The position numbers were made by a program, and so were the translations under genes. Below, piece by piece: positions 1 through 9,035 of a DNA stretch of 64,000 nt. Source of the stretch: Mariniradius saccharolyticus AK6 (GTDB lineage Bacteria; Bacteroidota; Bacteroidia; Cytophagales; Cyclobacteriaceae); contig NZ_AMZY02000018.1 of the NCBI RefSeq assembly GCF_000330725.2, positions 1 to 64,000 on the forward strand. Direction: 5' to 3'. Position 1 is the stretch's first letter. The number at the start of each line of letters is the position of its first letter. A model generated the notes under the pieces. It had not been told where the DNA came from and ran no database searches. It worked only from the letters and a program-made list of their open reading frames with translations.

Positions 1-60
1 TTGTCAACCTATATCAGGCATGCACACTTGGTACATCGTACTTCGTACTTGGTTCATCTC

Positions 61-181
61 CTGTCCTCGTCCCGACCGCCTTCCTACCGCCTTCCTACCG
101 CGTCCCCACCGCGTTCCTACCGTGTCCCGATCGCCGCCCGACCATTACCCGATGATATTCCGTGTATGACCCGATCTACTA
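61..181. repeat. Degenerate 11-bp tandem repeat, 10-11 units
   Basis: From base 72, ten consecutive 11-mers each begin with CC. They run CCGACCGCCTT, CCTACCGCCTT, CCTACCGCGTC, CCCACCGCGTT, CCTACCGTGTC and then increasingly diverged units to base 181. Bases 61-71 look like one more unit. The approximate consensus is CCTACCGCGTT. The period is not a multiple of three, so a coding repeat is unlikely. It is close to one helical turn. It lies downstream of the terminator of the minus-strand gene. Confidence 0.8.
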
Positions 182-327
182 TTTTTGGCAGGGGCATACC
201 TGGGGCTTGATAAAGCTTCGATAGGACTAGGGCAACAAATATGGTGCTTGTGCCTTGTCATCTTGCCGGTTTTGGGTTTTCCCCCGGATTACAAAAAATC
301 CTACTCAGATTTGCCGCCGTTAAACTC

Positions 328-356
328 AAAAAAAAAAAGCCCGATTGCTCGGGCTT
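328..356 (-). terminator. Intrinsic terminator of the zinc-ribbon/Nif3 operon
   Basis: On the minus strand, stem AAGCCCGA, loop GCAA and stem TCGGGCTT (337-356) are followed by a run of eleven T (328-338 as A on the plus strand). It sits just after the stop at 367, as expected for a rho-independent terminator. Confidence 0.9.
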
Positions 357-366
357 CTTGGTATTG

Positions 367-1131
367 TTAGGCTCTGGTTCTCTTCTTTTTTGTAATATCC
401 TCTTCGATCTCGTCCTCGACACCGGCGAAAATCCTGCCGCAGTGTTCGCAGACAATCAGCTTCTTCTTTTCACGGATATCAGCCTGACGCTGTGGCGGCA
501 CGACATTGAAGCAACCTCCGCAAGCACCACGCTTGACCATCACGACAGCGAGGCCATTCTTGGCATTGCCGCGGATCTTGGTGTAGGATTTGTACAGCCT
601 GTCTTCGATTTTCTTTACAGCCTTTTCCCTTTCGGTATTCAGCTTGTTTTCGTCGTTTTCACTTTCGCTGACGATGTTTTTCAGCTCGTCTTTTTTGGTG
701 GTAAGGTCCTTTTGGCGCTCTTTTACGATCTCCTGAAGTGCCGCAACCTCGACGTTTTTGTTTTCAATCTTGATCTGCGATTCCCCGATCTTCTTTTTGG
801 AAACCTGGATTTCCAAATCCTGCAGTTCGAGTTCCTTGGTGATGGCGTCGTACTCCCGGTTGTTTCTGACGTTCATCTGCTGGTCTTGGTATTTTTTGAT
901 CAGCTTTTCGGACTCTTTGATATTTTCCTTGAATCGCTTGATGTCGTCTTCCAAGGCAGCAATATCAACCTGGAATTTCTGAAGTCTTGTTTCGTATCCG
1001 GCTAACTCATCCTCTAGGTCTTGGACCTCTTCGGGGAGGGCTCCCCTTACTTTAAAAATCGCGTCAAGTCTGGAATCTATTTTTTGAAGGTTTAATAAGG
1101 CTTCAAGCTTCTGAGTAACTGTACTTTCCAT
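367..1131 (-). CDS. Coiled-coil C4 zinc-ribbon protein (COG1579 type)
   Basis: Cytosolic 254-residue protein. Residues about 20-185 are strongly charged and heptad-like, predicting a long coiled-coil hairpin. The C-terminus has a zinc ribbon with CGGC near residue 204 and CEHC near residue 228. This is the architecture of the widespread COG1579 family, thought to bind nucleic acid but without a settled function. The start is ATG at 1131, three bases after the Nif3 stop, so the two form an operon ending at the terminator at 328-356. The C-terminal tail is basic (KKKRTRA), which fits nucleic-acid contact by inference. Confidence 0.88.
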   Translation of the reverse strand: MESTVTQKLEALLNLQKIDSRLDAIFKVRGALPEEVQDLEDELAGYETRLQKFQVDIAALEDDIKRFKENIKESEKLIKKYQDQQMNVRNNREYDAITKELELQDLEIQVSKKKIGESQIKIENKNVEVAALQEIVKERQKDLTTKKDELKNIVSESENDENKLNTEREKAVKKIEDRLYKSYTKIRGNAKNGLAVVMVKRGACGGCFNVVPPQRQADIREKKKLIVCEHCGRIFAGVEDEIEEDITKKKRTRA

Positions 1132-1134
1132 GTA

Positions 1135-2235
1135 CTACAGATATGTTATGGGATTTGTGACTACTTTTGACAAATAGAGTGCAATATTAGGAAAATTTTG
1201 GGACAATAATTCCTTGAGTAATTCTTTTGTGAAAATTTCACTCTCGTAATGCCCGATGTCACAAACAATCAGTTGATTCTCAGCATCAAAGAATTCGTGG
1301 TATTTGATGTCGGCCGTGATGAATATGTCTGCGCCGGCACTCTTCGCCGTGGAAAGCAGGAAAATCCCCGCGCCCCCACAGAGGGCCACTTTTTTTATCG
1401 GCTTTCCGGTCAAGGCCGTATGCTTGATTACATCCAGTTCCATCGCCTGTTTCAAATGGAGTAGAAACTCCTTTTCATCCATCGGTTCCCGCAACTCACC
1501 CAGCATCCCCGCACCAACTTCCTGGTTTTCGTTTTCCAGTTGGTGGAGAAAATAGGCCACTTCCTCATAGGGATGTGCCTTCCTCAGGGCCGCCAAAACC
1601 TTTCTTTCGAGATAAGAGGGAAGCAAAACTTCGATCCTCGTCTCAGGTTCACGGTGGGGTTTTTCCCTTTCCCCCAAATGCGGATTCGCCGCCGCGGAGG
1701 GGGTGTAAGTTCCCGTGCCCGTGGTCAGGAAGCTGCATCCTGCATATTCCCCAATCTTTCCCGCCCCCGCCTCAAACAGCGCTGCAAGCACTGCATCTGC
1801 CTGTTCGTGGGGGACAAAGGTGGTCAGTTTGGACAGGATTTGCTTTTTGGGTTGCAGGATGCGGGTATGGCTGAGTCCGATTTTGTCGGCGATCTTTTTG
1901 TTTACCCCGTGGCGGACGTGGTCGAGGTTGGTATGGATGGCATAGATCGCAATATCGTTTTTGATGGCGGCGATGACCGTGCGCTCCACGTAGTTTTTGC
2001 CGGTCAGGCTTTTGAGTCCTTTGAACACAATCGGATGGTGGGCGACAATCACGTTGCAGCCTAGGCGGACCGCTTCGGCCACTACTTCCTCCGTCGCATC
2101 CAGCGTGCACAGGATGCCGGAGACAGCGGTATTGGGATTCCCGGTAATCAATTGGGCATTGTCATAGGATTCCTGATAGGAGGGAGGGGCGACAGTTTCG
2201 AGATAATTCACCAAGTCACGGACGGTATATGCCAT
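1135..2235 (-). CDS. Nif3-like dinuclear metal centre protein
   Basis: This 366-residue NIF3/YqfO-family protein has the N-terminal metal-binding segment (AHHPIVFKG, residues about 65-73) and a second His cluster (IHTNLDHVRHGVN). A C-terminal segment contains GGAG and ADIKYHEFF. The length matches the long form with an inserted PII/CutA-like domain at roughly residues 130-260 (AHPYEEVAYF is typical of it). Members form hexameric toroids with a dimetal site; some act as GTP cyclohydrolase-like enzymes, but the biological role is unsettled. It is the first gene of a two-gene operon with the zinc-ribbon gene and divergent from lpxK, 41 bp away. Confidence 0.92.
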   Translation of the reverse strand: MAYTVRDLVNYLETVAPPSYQESYDNAQLITGNPNTAVSGILCTLDATEEVVAEAVRLGCNVIVAHHPIVFKGLKSLTGKNYVERTVIAAIKNDIAIYAIHTNLDHVRHGVNKKIADKIGLSHTRILQPKKQILSKLTTFVPHEQADAVLAALFEAGAGKIGEYAGCSFLTTGTGTYTPSAAANPHLGEREKPHREPETRIEVLLPSYLERKVLAALRKAHPYEEVAYFLHQLENENQEVGAGMLGELREPMDEKEFLLHLKQAMELDVIKHTALTGKPIKKVALCGGAGIFLLSTAKSAGADIFITADIKYHEFFDAENQLIVCDIGHYESEIFTKELLKELLSQNFPNIALYLSKVVTNPITYL

Positions 2236-2276
2236 CTTTTTTCAGTTATTTTGTTCAAAAATAAGCAAAAAGCCCC

Positions 2277-3335
2277 ATGCGCTGGTACGCCCCTTGGTTA
2301 TATCCATTTGCACTCCTATATAATGGTGTCACCAAGGTACGCAACAAATTGTTTGATCGGGGAACACTCCCATCCTTCAATCCCAGCATCCCCACAGTCG
2401 TGGTCGGAAACCTGAATGTCGGAGGTTCGGGCAAAACGCCGATGGTGGAATTCTTGATTGAATCCTTTGCGGACCAATACCGCACGGTGACCCTCAGCCG
2501 CGGCTATGGTCGAAAAACCAAGGGATTTGTTCTTGCTTCCCAGGACACAAGTCCTGAGCAAATCGGAGACGAACCTTTCCAGATTTTCTCCAAATACAAA
2601 GAGAGAATCCACGTCGCCGTCGGAGAGAAGCGGGTAGATGCCGCACAGGAAATCCTCTCCCAATTGCCTGAAACGCAGCTTTTGCTATTGGATGACGCGT
2701 TCCAACACCGCTATATCCTAGGAGATGTGAAGATTCTGCTGACTACATTCCACCGGCCGTTTTTTGAGGATCATCTATTACCCGCGGGGACCTTGAGAGA
2801 GTCGCGGACTGGGGCGGAAAGGGCGGATATCATCGTGGTGACAAAGTGCCCAAATGAGCTCCTTGCTTCTGAAAAAGAGAGGTTCCTCAAGAAAATTTCC
2901 CGCTACAGCAAGGCAAGGGTCCTGTTTGCGGGTTTGGGGTATGGGTCGCCCAAAGTTGTTTCCGGCCAGGAACAAGGAATCCAAACAAAAAAAGTGATCG
3001 CATTGTCTGGCATTGCAGACAACAGCCTATTCCTTGCGGAAGCCAGGAGGAGGTTTGAGGTGCTGGAAGTATTGGATTTTCCCGACCACTATACCTACAG
3101 GGAGAGTGATATGTCAGCACTCAAGCAATTGTCCGAGAAGCATGGGGGTGCTGCGGTCTTGACCACGGAGAAAGATGCGGTAAAACTTAAAAGCCCTGCA
3201 TTTCGTGAATGTTTGGCGGAAATTCCGATTTTTGCGCTGCCTGTCAATATCAAACTTTCCGATGCGGATGCCCAAGTCTTGCGATCCAGGGTCAAGCAAA
3301 GTATCGGGGAAAAACTCAAAATACGTGAGGTTTAA
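2277..3335 (+). CDS. lpxK: Tetraacyldisaccharide 4'-kinase LpxK
   Basis: LpxK phosphorylates the 4' position of tetraacyldisaccharide-1-phosphate at the inner face of the cytoplasmic membrane, a late step in lipid A synthesis. The 352-residue protein has the family N-terminus (WLYPFALLYNGV), the P-loop GNLNVGGSGKTP at residues 44-55, the RGYGR element, and DDAFQHR near residue 140, which in the family coordinates ATP/Mg. It is full length. The downstream porin gene starts inside its last codons (GTG at 3325, stop at 3333-3335), so the two are probably co-transcribed. Confidence 0.95.
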   Translation: MRWYAPWLYPFALLYNGVTKVRNKLFDRGTLPSFNPSIPTVVVGNLNVGGSGKTPMVEFLIESFADQYRTVTLSRGYGRKTKGFVLASQDTSPEQIGDEPFQIFSKYKERIHVAVGEKRVDAAQEILSQLPETQLLLLDDAFQHRYILGDVKILLTTFHRPFFEDHLLPAGTLRESRTGAERADIIVVTKCPNELLASEKERFLKKISRYSKARVLFAGLGYGSPKVVSGQEQGIQTKKVIALSGIADNSLFLAEARRRFEVLEVLDFPDHYTYRESDMSALKQLSEKHGGAAVLTTEKDAVKLKSPAFRECLAEIPIFALPVNIKLSDADAQVLRSRVKQSIGEKLKIREV

Positions 3336-5286
3336 GCATTTCCTTTTCATCTTCCTGTTCGGCGTTTTGCTGGGGTTTGACCTCTACGGTCAGACACGTC
3401 CCATCAATCCCCAAACCGGGATGCCGAGCGGTTTTCCGCAGGAAGGACAGCAATTGCCGCAGCGTAAGGAGATCAAGGAGGAAGCCGGTGGTAGGAAAAA
3501 ATTGATCGACGACAGCACCAAGATGGTGTTTGGGCCCAAGACTTCGCTTTATTTTTTGGAAAAGGATATCAAGAGAAATATCGAAAGAAAAGTCGAGGTA
3601 GATACCCTTTTGGACAATTTCCACTACTACGAGCCCGTCGCCAAGTCAGGATGGATGTACCAGGACCTTGGCAACGTCGGTAGCGCCGCGAAGCCGATTT
3701 TCTATGATGTGCCCAGAACGATTGGGGTCAGTTCGGGCTTCCATGCATATGACTTGTACTACCTGTCTCCCGACAGCATGCGGTACTACGACACCAAATC
3801 GCCTTACACGCAGATGAACGCATTCTTTGGAGGGGGAAATCGGAACCTGCTGGACTTGGTTTTTGCCAGGAATATCAATCCTAGGTGGAACATCGGCTTC
3901 AACCTCAGCACGATTCGAGCGACCAAATTGCTCAATCCATCTGGCCGTGACGATCACCTTGCCGTCCAAAATGCCTATTCCATGCACACGAGCTACAAAA
4001 GCGAAAATGGCAAGTATCTGCTTTTGGCCAATTTTTCCAGGATGAAACATGTGGTGGAAGAGCAAGGCGGAATCGTGTCTCCGGATTTTGATGAGACATC
4101 TGAGCTGTTTGCCTACCAAGATGCCAAGGTTTGGTTGAAAAATTCGGTGGCCCAGGATTTCAGGATCGATTACCATCTTTACCACCAATACGAAATCGTC
4201 AAAGGCTGGCAGGTCTACCATGTATTTGACAGGCGACACCAGAATGTGCTTTTTACAGCCAACCTGAATTCCTCTGACTCGAGCTTTTTCAACATTTTCA
4301 ACCCGCCCCGGCTGATTGCCTCCGACAGTACCAAAAACCAAAACCTGTTCCGCGAACTCAGAAACGAAGTCGGGTTCAAGGGGGATTTGGGTCCACTGTA
4401 TTACAATGCCTTTTTGAAATACCGCCGTGCGGAGGTGGAATCCGCAAACGTCGGAAATGCACAGCAGATCGACGAGGTGTACGTAGGCGGTATGTTGAGC
4501 GGCAAGATTGGGGAGAATTGGAGATTTGATGCCGAGGCGGAGTACCTGCTGCCGGAAGCTTTCAGGCTCCGTGGACTGTTCGTCTCGCCGTTTTTGGAGG
4601 CATCTTACACGAAGGCCCTGTACCGTCCTACTGCGATGCAACTGCTCTATGCCGGAAACCACCACCGGTGGGCAAATGACTTTGAAAATATCGGCGTCGA
4701 TCAAATCAAAGGTATCCTGAAAGTGGATCTGCCGTTTTTGCGGATACGTCCCAGCCTGACCCTCAACCGGGTCAATAATTACGTCTTCTTCGATACTTTG
4801 CAGCAGGCGGTACAGGCATCCGGGGAGGCGTTTTTGGTGATTCCCGGGCTGAAATTTTCCGCCAATTTGAGGCAGAAATTGTTCTTTGAGGGCGAAGGAT
4901 ACTACACCCAACGTTCCGGCGACGGGGCGGACAATTTCCGGATACCGAGTTGGGTCGTCAATTCGCGGTTGTTTTACCAGTCCGAGATGTTCAAGGGCAA
5001 TTTGTATGTCCAGATCGGTTTGGAGGGCAGGTACCGCAGCGATAACTACGCCGATTTCTACAATCCGGCAATCCAGCAGTTTCACATCCAAAACTTCTTC
5101 GATGTCTACGCCTATCCTGTGATCGACTTCTTCCTCAACGCCCGGATCAACCGGACACGGATATTGCTGCGCATGAACCATATCAACATCAACATGATGA
5201 GCGAGCCGGGATACTTTGTGACGCCTTATTTCACGGGACTGCGAAGAACACTCGATGTCGGAATCAGTTGGCCATTATTTGACTAG
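3325..5286 (+). CDS. Putative outer-membrane porin (Porin_10-like)
   Basis: An exported beta-barrel protein of about 653 residues. The open frame extends up to 3205, but the extra residues have no signal character. The GTG at 3325 gives a clean signal peptide (VRFKHFLFIFLFGVLLGFDLYGQ region) cut after YGQ, so I choose it; this overlaps lpxK by 11 bases. The mature protein starts with a Pro/Gln-rich linker, then alternating aromatic/polar strands and a C-terminal ISWPLFD ending in aromatic residues, typical of outer-membrane barrels. It resembles the Bacteroidota putative porin family (PF14121). The substrate is unknown. Confidence 0.82.
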   Translation: MRFKHFLFIFLFGVLLGFDLYGQTRPINPQTGMPSGFPQEGQQLPQRKEIKEEAGGRKKLIDDSTKMVFGPKTSLYFLEKDIKRNIERKVEVDTLLDNFHYYEPVAKSGWMYQDLGNVGSAAKPIFYDVPRTIGVSSGFHAYDLYYLSPDSMRYYDTKSPYTQMNAFFGGGNRNLLDLVFARNINPRWNIGFNLSTIRATKLLNPSGRDDHLAVQNAYSMHTSYKSENGKYLLLANFSRMKHVVEEQGGIVSPDFDETSELFAYQDAKVWLKNSVAQDFRIDYHLYHQYEIVKGWQVYHVFDRRHQNVLFTANLNSSDSSFFNIFNPPRLIASDSTKNQNLFRELRNEVGFKGDLGPLYYNAFLKYRRAEVESANVGNAQQIDEVYVGGMLSGKIGENWRFDAEAEYLLPEAFRLRGLFVSPFLEASYTKALYRPTAMQLLYAGNHHRWANDFENIGVDQIKGILKVDLPFLRIRPSLTLNRVNNYVFFDTLQQAVQASGEAFLVIPGLKFSANLRQKLFFEGEGYYTQRSGDGADNFRIPSWVVNSRLFYQSEMFKGNLYVQIGLEGRYRSDNYADFYNPAIQQFHIQNFFDVYAYPVIDFFLNARINRTRILLRMNHININMMSEPGYFVTPYFTGLRRTLDVGISWPLFD

Positions 5287-5291
5287 AGACC

Positions 5292-5903
5292 ATGAGTTGG
5301 GAGGAAAGTACCAAAAAGAAAATGCTGCACCTGCAGCTACCCACAGACCCGAGGTGGGTAAACATTGCCGAGATGAACATCGGCGATATCCTTGTTGACC
5401 ATGCCTATTGTGAACAAAAAGCGGCATCCTCCTGTATTTCCTTGATCGTCAAATTCCACGATCTGCAGGAGCTTGTCGACACACTCACGCCTGTAGTCGC
5501 AGAGGAATGGAACCATTTTGAGCGTGTGATGGAGCAAATCAGAAAGCGTGGATTGGAATTTGACAAGCCAAGGAAGGATGAATATGTGGTGAAGCTTTCC
5601 GAGTTTGTCAAGAAGGGTGGAAGCCGGAGCCAGCAATTGGTGGAGTACTTATTGATGAATGCTTTGATTGAGGCGAGAAGTTGCGAACGCTTCAAGCTTC
5701 TCTCCAAGCATATACAGGATGAAGAGCTTCAAAAGTTCTATTACGAGCTGATGGTGTCGGAGGCAGGACACTATGTCAACTTTATCGAACTGGCTCGAAA
5801 GTACCATGACAAGGAAAAAGTAAATGCGCGATGGCAGGAATGGCTGGCCTATGAAGCCGAAGTGATCAAAAATCTGGAGATTCGCGGAGACCGTATGCAT
5901 TGA
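5292..5903 (+). CDS. miaE: tRNA-(ms2io6A) hydroxylase MiaE
   Basis: A non-haem diiron enzyme that hydroxylates the isopentenyl group of ms2i6A37 in tRNA, a late step after MiaA and MiaB. The 203-residue protein shows the ferritin-like ligand pattern: Glu in DHAYCEQKAAS (about 42), ExxH in EEWNHF (about 75-78), Glu in EARSCERF (about 127) and ExxH in SEAGHY (about 157-160). It begins six bases after the porin stop and is probably co-transcribed with lpxK and the porin. The length matches the family. Confidence 0.92.
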   Translation: MSWEESTKKKMLHLQLPTDPRWVNIAEMNIGDILVDHAYCEQKAASSCISLIVKFHDLQELVDTLTPVVAEEWNHFERVMEQIRKRGLEFDKPRKDEYVVKLSEFVKKGGSRSQQLVEYLLMNALIEARSCERFKLLSKHIQDEELQKFYYELMVSEAGHYVNFIELARKYHDKEKVNARWQEWLAYEAEVIKNLEIRGDRMH

Positions 5904-6018
5904 TCTGAATTGTGTATTTGGTCAATATTTGATCGCAGAGCCTCAACCATTCGGGCATTTTTCGTATTATTAGCGACTATTTTGCAGCAGTTTTTTTGAA
6001 AACTAACAACCAACCACT

Positions 6019-7263
6019 ATGAATTTACTTGAAAACATCAAGGAAGCCCTTCAGTCCATCAAATCCCACTTGTTGAGGACTGTGCTCACGGGCACCATTG
6101 TCGCCATCGGGATCATGTCCCTCGTAGGCATGCTGACTGCCATAGATGGCATCAAAGCACAAATTGAGGAAAGTTTTTCAGGCCTAGGCGCCAGCAATTT
6201 CGACATCCGGTCGAGGGGATTTTCCGGCGGAAGGGCCGTGCAGGATGGCAAAACCGAGAAGTCCTATCCAGTCGTGAAGTACCGCGAAGCATTGGCATTC
6301 AAGGAGGCTTTTGGTAATACAGGACCTGCGACCGTTTTCACCACCGTTTCTGGGACAGCCGAAGTAAAACGGGGCTCGAAGAAAACGAACCCGAACGTGA
6401 GGCTCACAGGTGCTGATGACCTGTATTTTGGTCTAAAAGGGCTGAAGATCGAAAAGGGCAGGAACTTTAGCCGCACGGAGGTGCAATACGGAAATTATGT
6501 CTGCATCGTGGGCGTGGACATCGTGAAGTCACTTTTCGGGGATTCCGAGGAGCCATTGAACGATTATCTTACCGTGTATGGAAACAGGTATACGATTGTT
6601 GGAGTCCTTGAAAAGCAGGGCTCGGTGGGTGGCGGACCGGGTGCGGACCGAGCGATATTTATCCCGGTGGAAAATGCAAGCCGCTTGGATTTGAATGGGA
6701 CCTTCCGCTATTCCATCACGGCAAGCGGCTCTGATCCTCTGAAATTGGACTATGAAATGGGGCAAGCCACAGGCTTGATGCGCAAGATCAGGCAGGACAA
6801 AGTTGGGCAGGAGGATTCATTTGAATTGACCAAAAGCCAATCTGTAGGTGAGAGTTTGGAGGAGGTAGCCGGTTATTTGAGGATTGGAGGATTCGGGATT
6901 GGTTTCATTACCTTGTTGGGTGCCTCGATTGGATTGATGAACATCATGCTGGTGTCCGTGACGGAGCGGACCCGTGAGATCGGCATCAGAAAAGCCCTCG
7001 GAGCCACACCGATGCGGATACGGCAGCAGTTTTTGATCGAGGCGATAGTCATTTGTATTCTCGGCGGAATTGTGGGCGTTTTGTTTGGGATTGGGATCGG
7101 CAATATTGTGGCAAACGCGATTGGCCCAGGTGGATTCCTTGTTCCTTGGCTTTGGATTTTCGTGGCCTTCATTGTTTGTATTGTGGTTGGTTTGGCTTCG
7201 GGATATTTTCCAGCCCGCAAAGCAAGCCGTCTTGATCCGATTGAGTCTTTGAGATACGAGTAA
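6019..7263 (+). CDS. MacB-type ABC transporter permease
   Basis: This 414-residue inner-membrane protein has a MacB periplasmic core domain after an N-terminal transmembrane helix (residues about 18-42). The C-terminal FtsX domain has three helices and the signature TERTREIGIRKALGATP near residue 320. Such permeases usually work with an ATPase and a membrane-fusion protein to move substrates mechanically across the periplasm. No ATPase or fusion protein is adjacent, so partners must be encoded elsewhere. The next gene starts one base after its TAA stop, suggesting co-transcription with the GMC oxidoreductase. Confidence 0.88.
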   Translation: MNLLENIKEALQSIKSHLLRTVLTGTIVAIGIMSLVGMLTAIDGIKAQIEESFSGLGASNFDIRSRGFSGGRAVQDGKTEKSYPVVKYREALAFKEAFGNTGPATVFTTVSGTAEVKRGSKKTNPNVRLTGADDLYFGLKGLKIEKGRNFSRTEVQYGNYVCIVGVDIVKSLFGDSEEPLNDYLTVYGNRYTIVGVLEKQGSVGGGPGADRAIFIPVENASRLDLNGTFRYSITASGSDPLKLDYEMGQATGLMRKIRQDKVGQEDSFELTKSQSVGESLEEVAGYLRIGGFGIGFITLLGASIGLMNIMLVSVTERTREIGIRKALGATPMRIRQQFLIEAIVICILGGIVGVLFGIGIGNIVANAIGPGGFLVPWLWIFVAFIVCIVVGLASGYFPARKASRLDPIESLRYE

Positions 7264-7264
7264 A

Positions 7265-8956
7265 ATGAGCCAAGCAAATACCTTCGACGCGATCGTAATC
7301 GGCTCAGGCATCAGTGGTGGATGGGCCGCCAAAGAGCTTTGTGAAAAAGGTCTCAAAACCTTGGTGTTGGAGCGTGGGAGGAATGTGGAGCACAAAAAGG
7401 ATTATCCTACGATGGTTTCCAATCCTTGGGACATGCCCCACCGCAACCAGATTCCCCTTGCCGATCGTCTCGAGAATCCAGTAGTCAACCGTTGCTATGC
7501 CTACAAGGAAGACACGGAACATTTTTTTGTAAAAGATTCGGAGCATCCATATCTCCAAGAAAAGCCTTTTGATTGGGTGAGAGGCTACCAAGTAGGGGGT
7601 AAGTCGCTCATTTGGGCACGGCAGACGCAGCGCTGGAGCAAATATGATTTTGAGGGTCCGGGCAGGGATGGGTTTGCGGTGGATTGGCCAATCAGGTATG
7701 ATGACATTGCGCCTTGGTACAGTTACGTGGAGCGCTTTGTCGGCGTGAGTGGGAATTACGATGGTGTGGAGACTTTGCCTGATGGGGAGTTTTTGCCGGC
7801 ATGGGAGATGAATTGCGTGGAAAAGGAAATAAGGGACCGTATTCTTGCCTCCTATCAAGATCGCCATGTCATGATTGGCAGGTGTGCGCACCTGACCCAA
7901 CCCCAAGAACATCACCTGAAAATGGGTCGTGGCCAATGTATGGCGCGGAATCAATGCTATCGCGGCTGCCCCTTTGGTGCCTATTTCAGTTCAAATGCTG
8001 CCACATTGCCAGCGGCTGCGGCCACCGGTAACCTGACTATCCGCCCGGATTCCGTGGTCCATTCCATTATCTACGATGACCAAAAGGAAAAAGTGACAGG
8101 AGTCCGTGTGGTGGACCGAGAAACCAAATCGGTCTCAGAATACTTCGCCAAAGTGATTTTTCTCAATGCCTCGGCACTCAATTCGAATCTGATCCTACTC
8201 AACAGTACTTCCAATAGATTCCCCAATGGCTTGGGCAATGATTCCGGGATATTGGGAAAATATGTCGCCTTCCATAGTTACCGGGGGAATATTTCCGCAT
8301 CGTTTGAAGGCTGGGAGGACAAATATTACTTCGGAAGGAGACCGACCGCGGTGATGATGCCCAATTTCCGCAACGTCAAGAAACAGGAAATGGACTTTCT
8401 CCGAGGTTATATGACTTTTTACACGGCAGGCCGAGGTGGCTGGGGCGGAAGGCGGGACCTGCCATTCGGAGCAGATTTCAAGGAACAGAACTCCGTTCCT
8501 GGTCCTTGGCATGTGTTTATGATGATGCAAGGCGAAACCATCCCCAAGGAATCCAACTTAGTCAGCCTGAGTCCTACCGAAAAAGACGCTTGGGGTATTC
8601 CTTTGCTCAAGGTGAATGTTGACTATGACGACAACGACGAAAAGATATTGAAAGACTTTTTGGAACAGGGCAGTGAAATGCTTTCCAAGGCTGGCTGCAA
8701 GGATATCCGTACTTCGGATTCCAAACAGGCTCCCGGCTTGGATATCCATGAAATGGGCGGTGTCCGTATGGGCAGGGATCCTGAAACATCCCTTTTGAAC
8801 GGATGGAACCAAATGCACGCATGCAATAATGTGTTTGTCACAGATGGGGCCTGCATGACTTCTACCGGTACCCAGAATCCCTCGATTACCTATATGGCCT
8901 TGACCGCGAGGGCGGCGGATTATGCCGTGAAGCAGCTGAAAGCTGGAAACATCTGA
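7265..8956 (+). CDS. GMC-family FAD oxidoreductase
   Basis: This 563-residue flavoprotein is of the gluconate 2-dehydrogenase alpha / choline dehydrogenase type. It has the Rossmann FAD motif IGSGISGGWAAKEL at about residues 12-25, Glu-Arg ending the second strand (VLERG), and the C-terminal block IHEMGGVRMG then FVTDGA...GTQNPSITYMAL. The conserved His of HEMGG and Asn of GTQNPS are the expected active-site pair. A small gluconate dehydrogenase subunit 3 gene often sits beside this type, but none is present here. No signal peptide is visible. The substrate is probably a polyol or sugar alcohol, by family inference. Confidence 0.88.
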   Translation: MSQANTFDAIVIGSGISGGWAAKELCEKGLKTLVLERGRNVEHKKDYPTMVSNPWDMPHRNQIPLADRLENPVVNRCYAYKEDTEHFFVKDSEHPYLQEKPFDWVRGYQVGGKSLIWARQTQRWSKYDFEGPGRDGFAVDWPIRYDDIAPWYSYVERFVGVSGNYDGVETLPDGEFLPAWEMNCVEKEIRDRILASYQDRHVMIGRCAHLTQPQEHHLKMGRGQCMARNQCYRGCPFGAYFSSNAATLPAAAATGNLTIRPDSVVHSIIYDDQKEKVTGVRVVDRETKSVSEYFAKVIFLNASALNSNLILLNSTSNRFPNGLGNDSGILGKYVAFHSYRGNISASFEGWEDKYYFGRRPTAVMMPNFRNVKKQEMDFLRGYMTFYTAGRGGWGGRRDLPFGADFKEQNSVPGPWHVFMMMQGETIPKESNLVSLSPTEKDAWGIPLLKVNVDYDDNDEKILKDFLEQGSEMLSKAGCKDIRTSDSKQAPGLDIHEMGGVRMGRDPETSLLNGWNQMHACNNVFVTDGACMTSTGTQNPSITYMALTARAADYAVKQLKAGNI

Positions 8957-9027
8957 TCTTTAGGCGATTTTGTTTGTCCTTCGATTAGGTACGAAGGATA
9001 CTGCGCTCGATGGTCCACTATTTTTTT
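8947..9027 (+). repeat. Duplicated 81-bp upstream element, copy 1
   Basis: This segment aligns without gaps to 11179-11259 with about four fifths identity. It begins within the last codons of the GMC gene and ends in a T-rich run. It holds an inverted repeat, CCTTCG (8978-8983) and CGAAGG (8992-8997), around an 8-nt loop. Each copy precedes one of the two closest DUF3857 paralogues, so it marks a tandem duplication of about 2.23 kb. Confidence 0.85.
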
Positions 9028-9035
9028 AGAAAATA

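Larger units (their letters stand above)
1..366. other. Gene-free left edge with short-period repeats
   Basis: No convincing gene is seen. Bases 15-60 are a degenerate run built from words like GTACTT and CGTACTTG. Bases 61-181 are an 11-bp tandem repeat, listed separately. Bases 182-330 show no recognisable structure. I looked for an RNase P RNA or SRP RNA on both strands and did not recognise either. The 3' end of the zinc-ribbon gene and its terminator close the region on the right. Confidence 0.6.

Noticed and set aside
1-210. Open frame of 69 codons across the left-edge repeats
   Set aside because: It runs through the 11-bp repeat, has a Pro/Arg/Ser-biased composition that follows the repeat and no start or ribosome site of note.
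1-366. RNase P RNA or SRP RNA next to the zinc-ribbon gene
   Set aside because: I looked for the conserved core words on both strands and found none.
367-1005. Long plus-strand frame opposite the zinc-ribbon gene (241-1005)
   Set aside because: It is the antisense shadow of a clearly recognisable coiled-coil protein; the translation is Phe/Leu/Val-rich as expected for the complement of Lys/Glu-rich coding.
3646-5181. 511-codon minus-strand frame inside the porin gene
   Set aside because: No family resemblance or signal; the plus-strand frame has a signal peptide and barrel pattern, so this is an antisense shadow.
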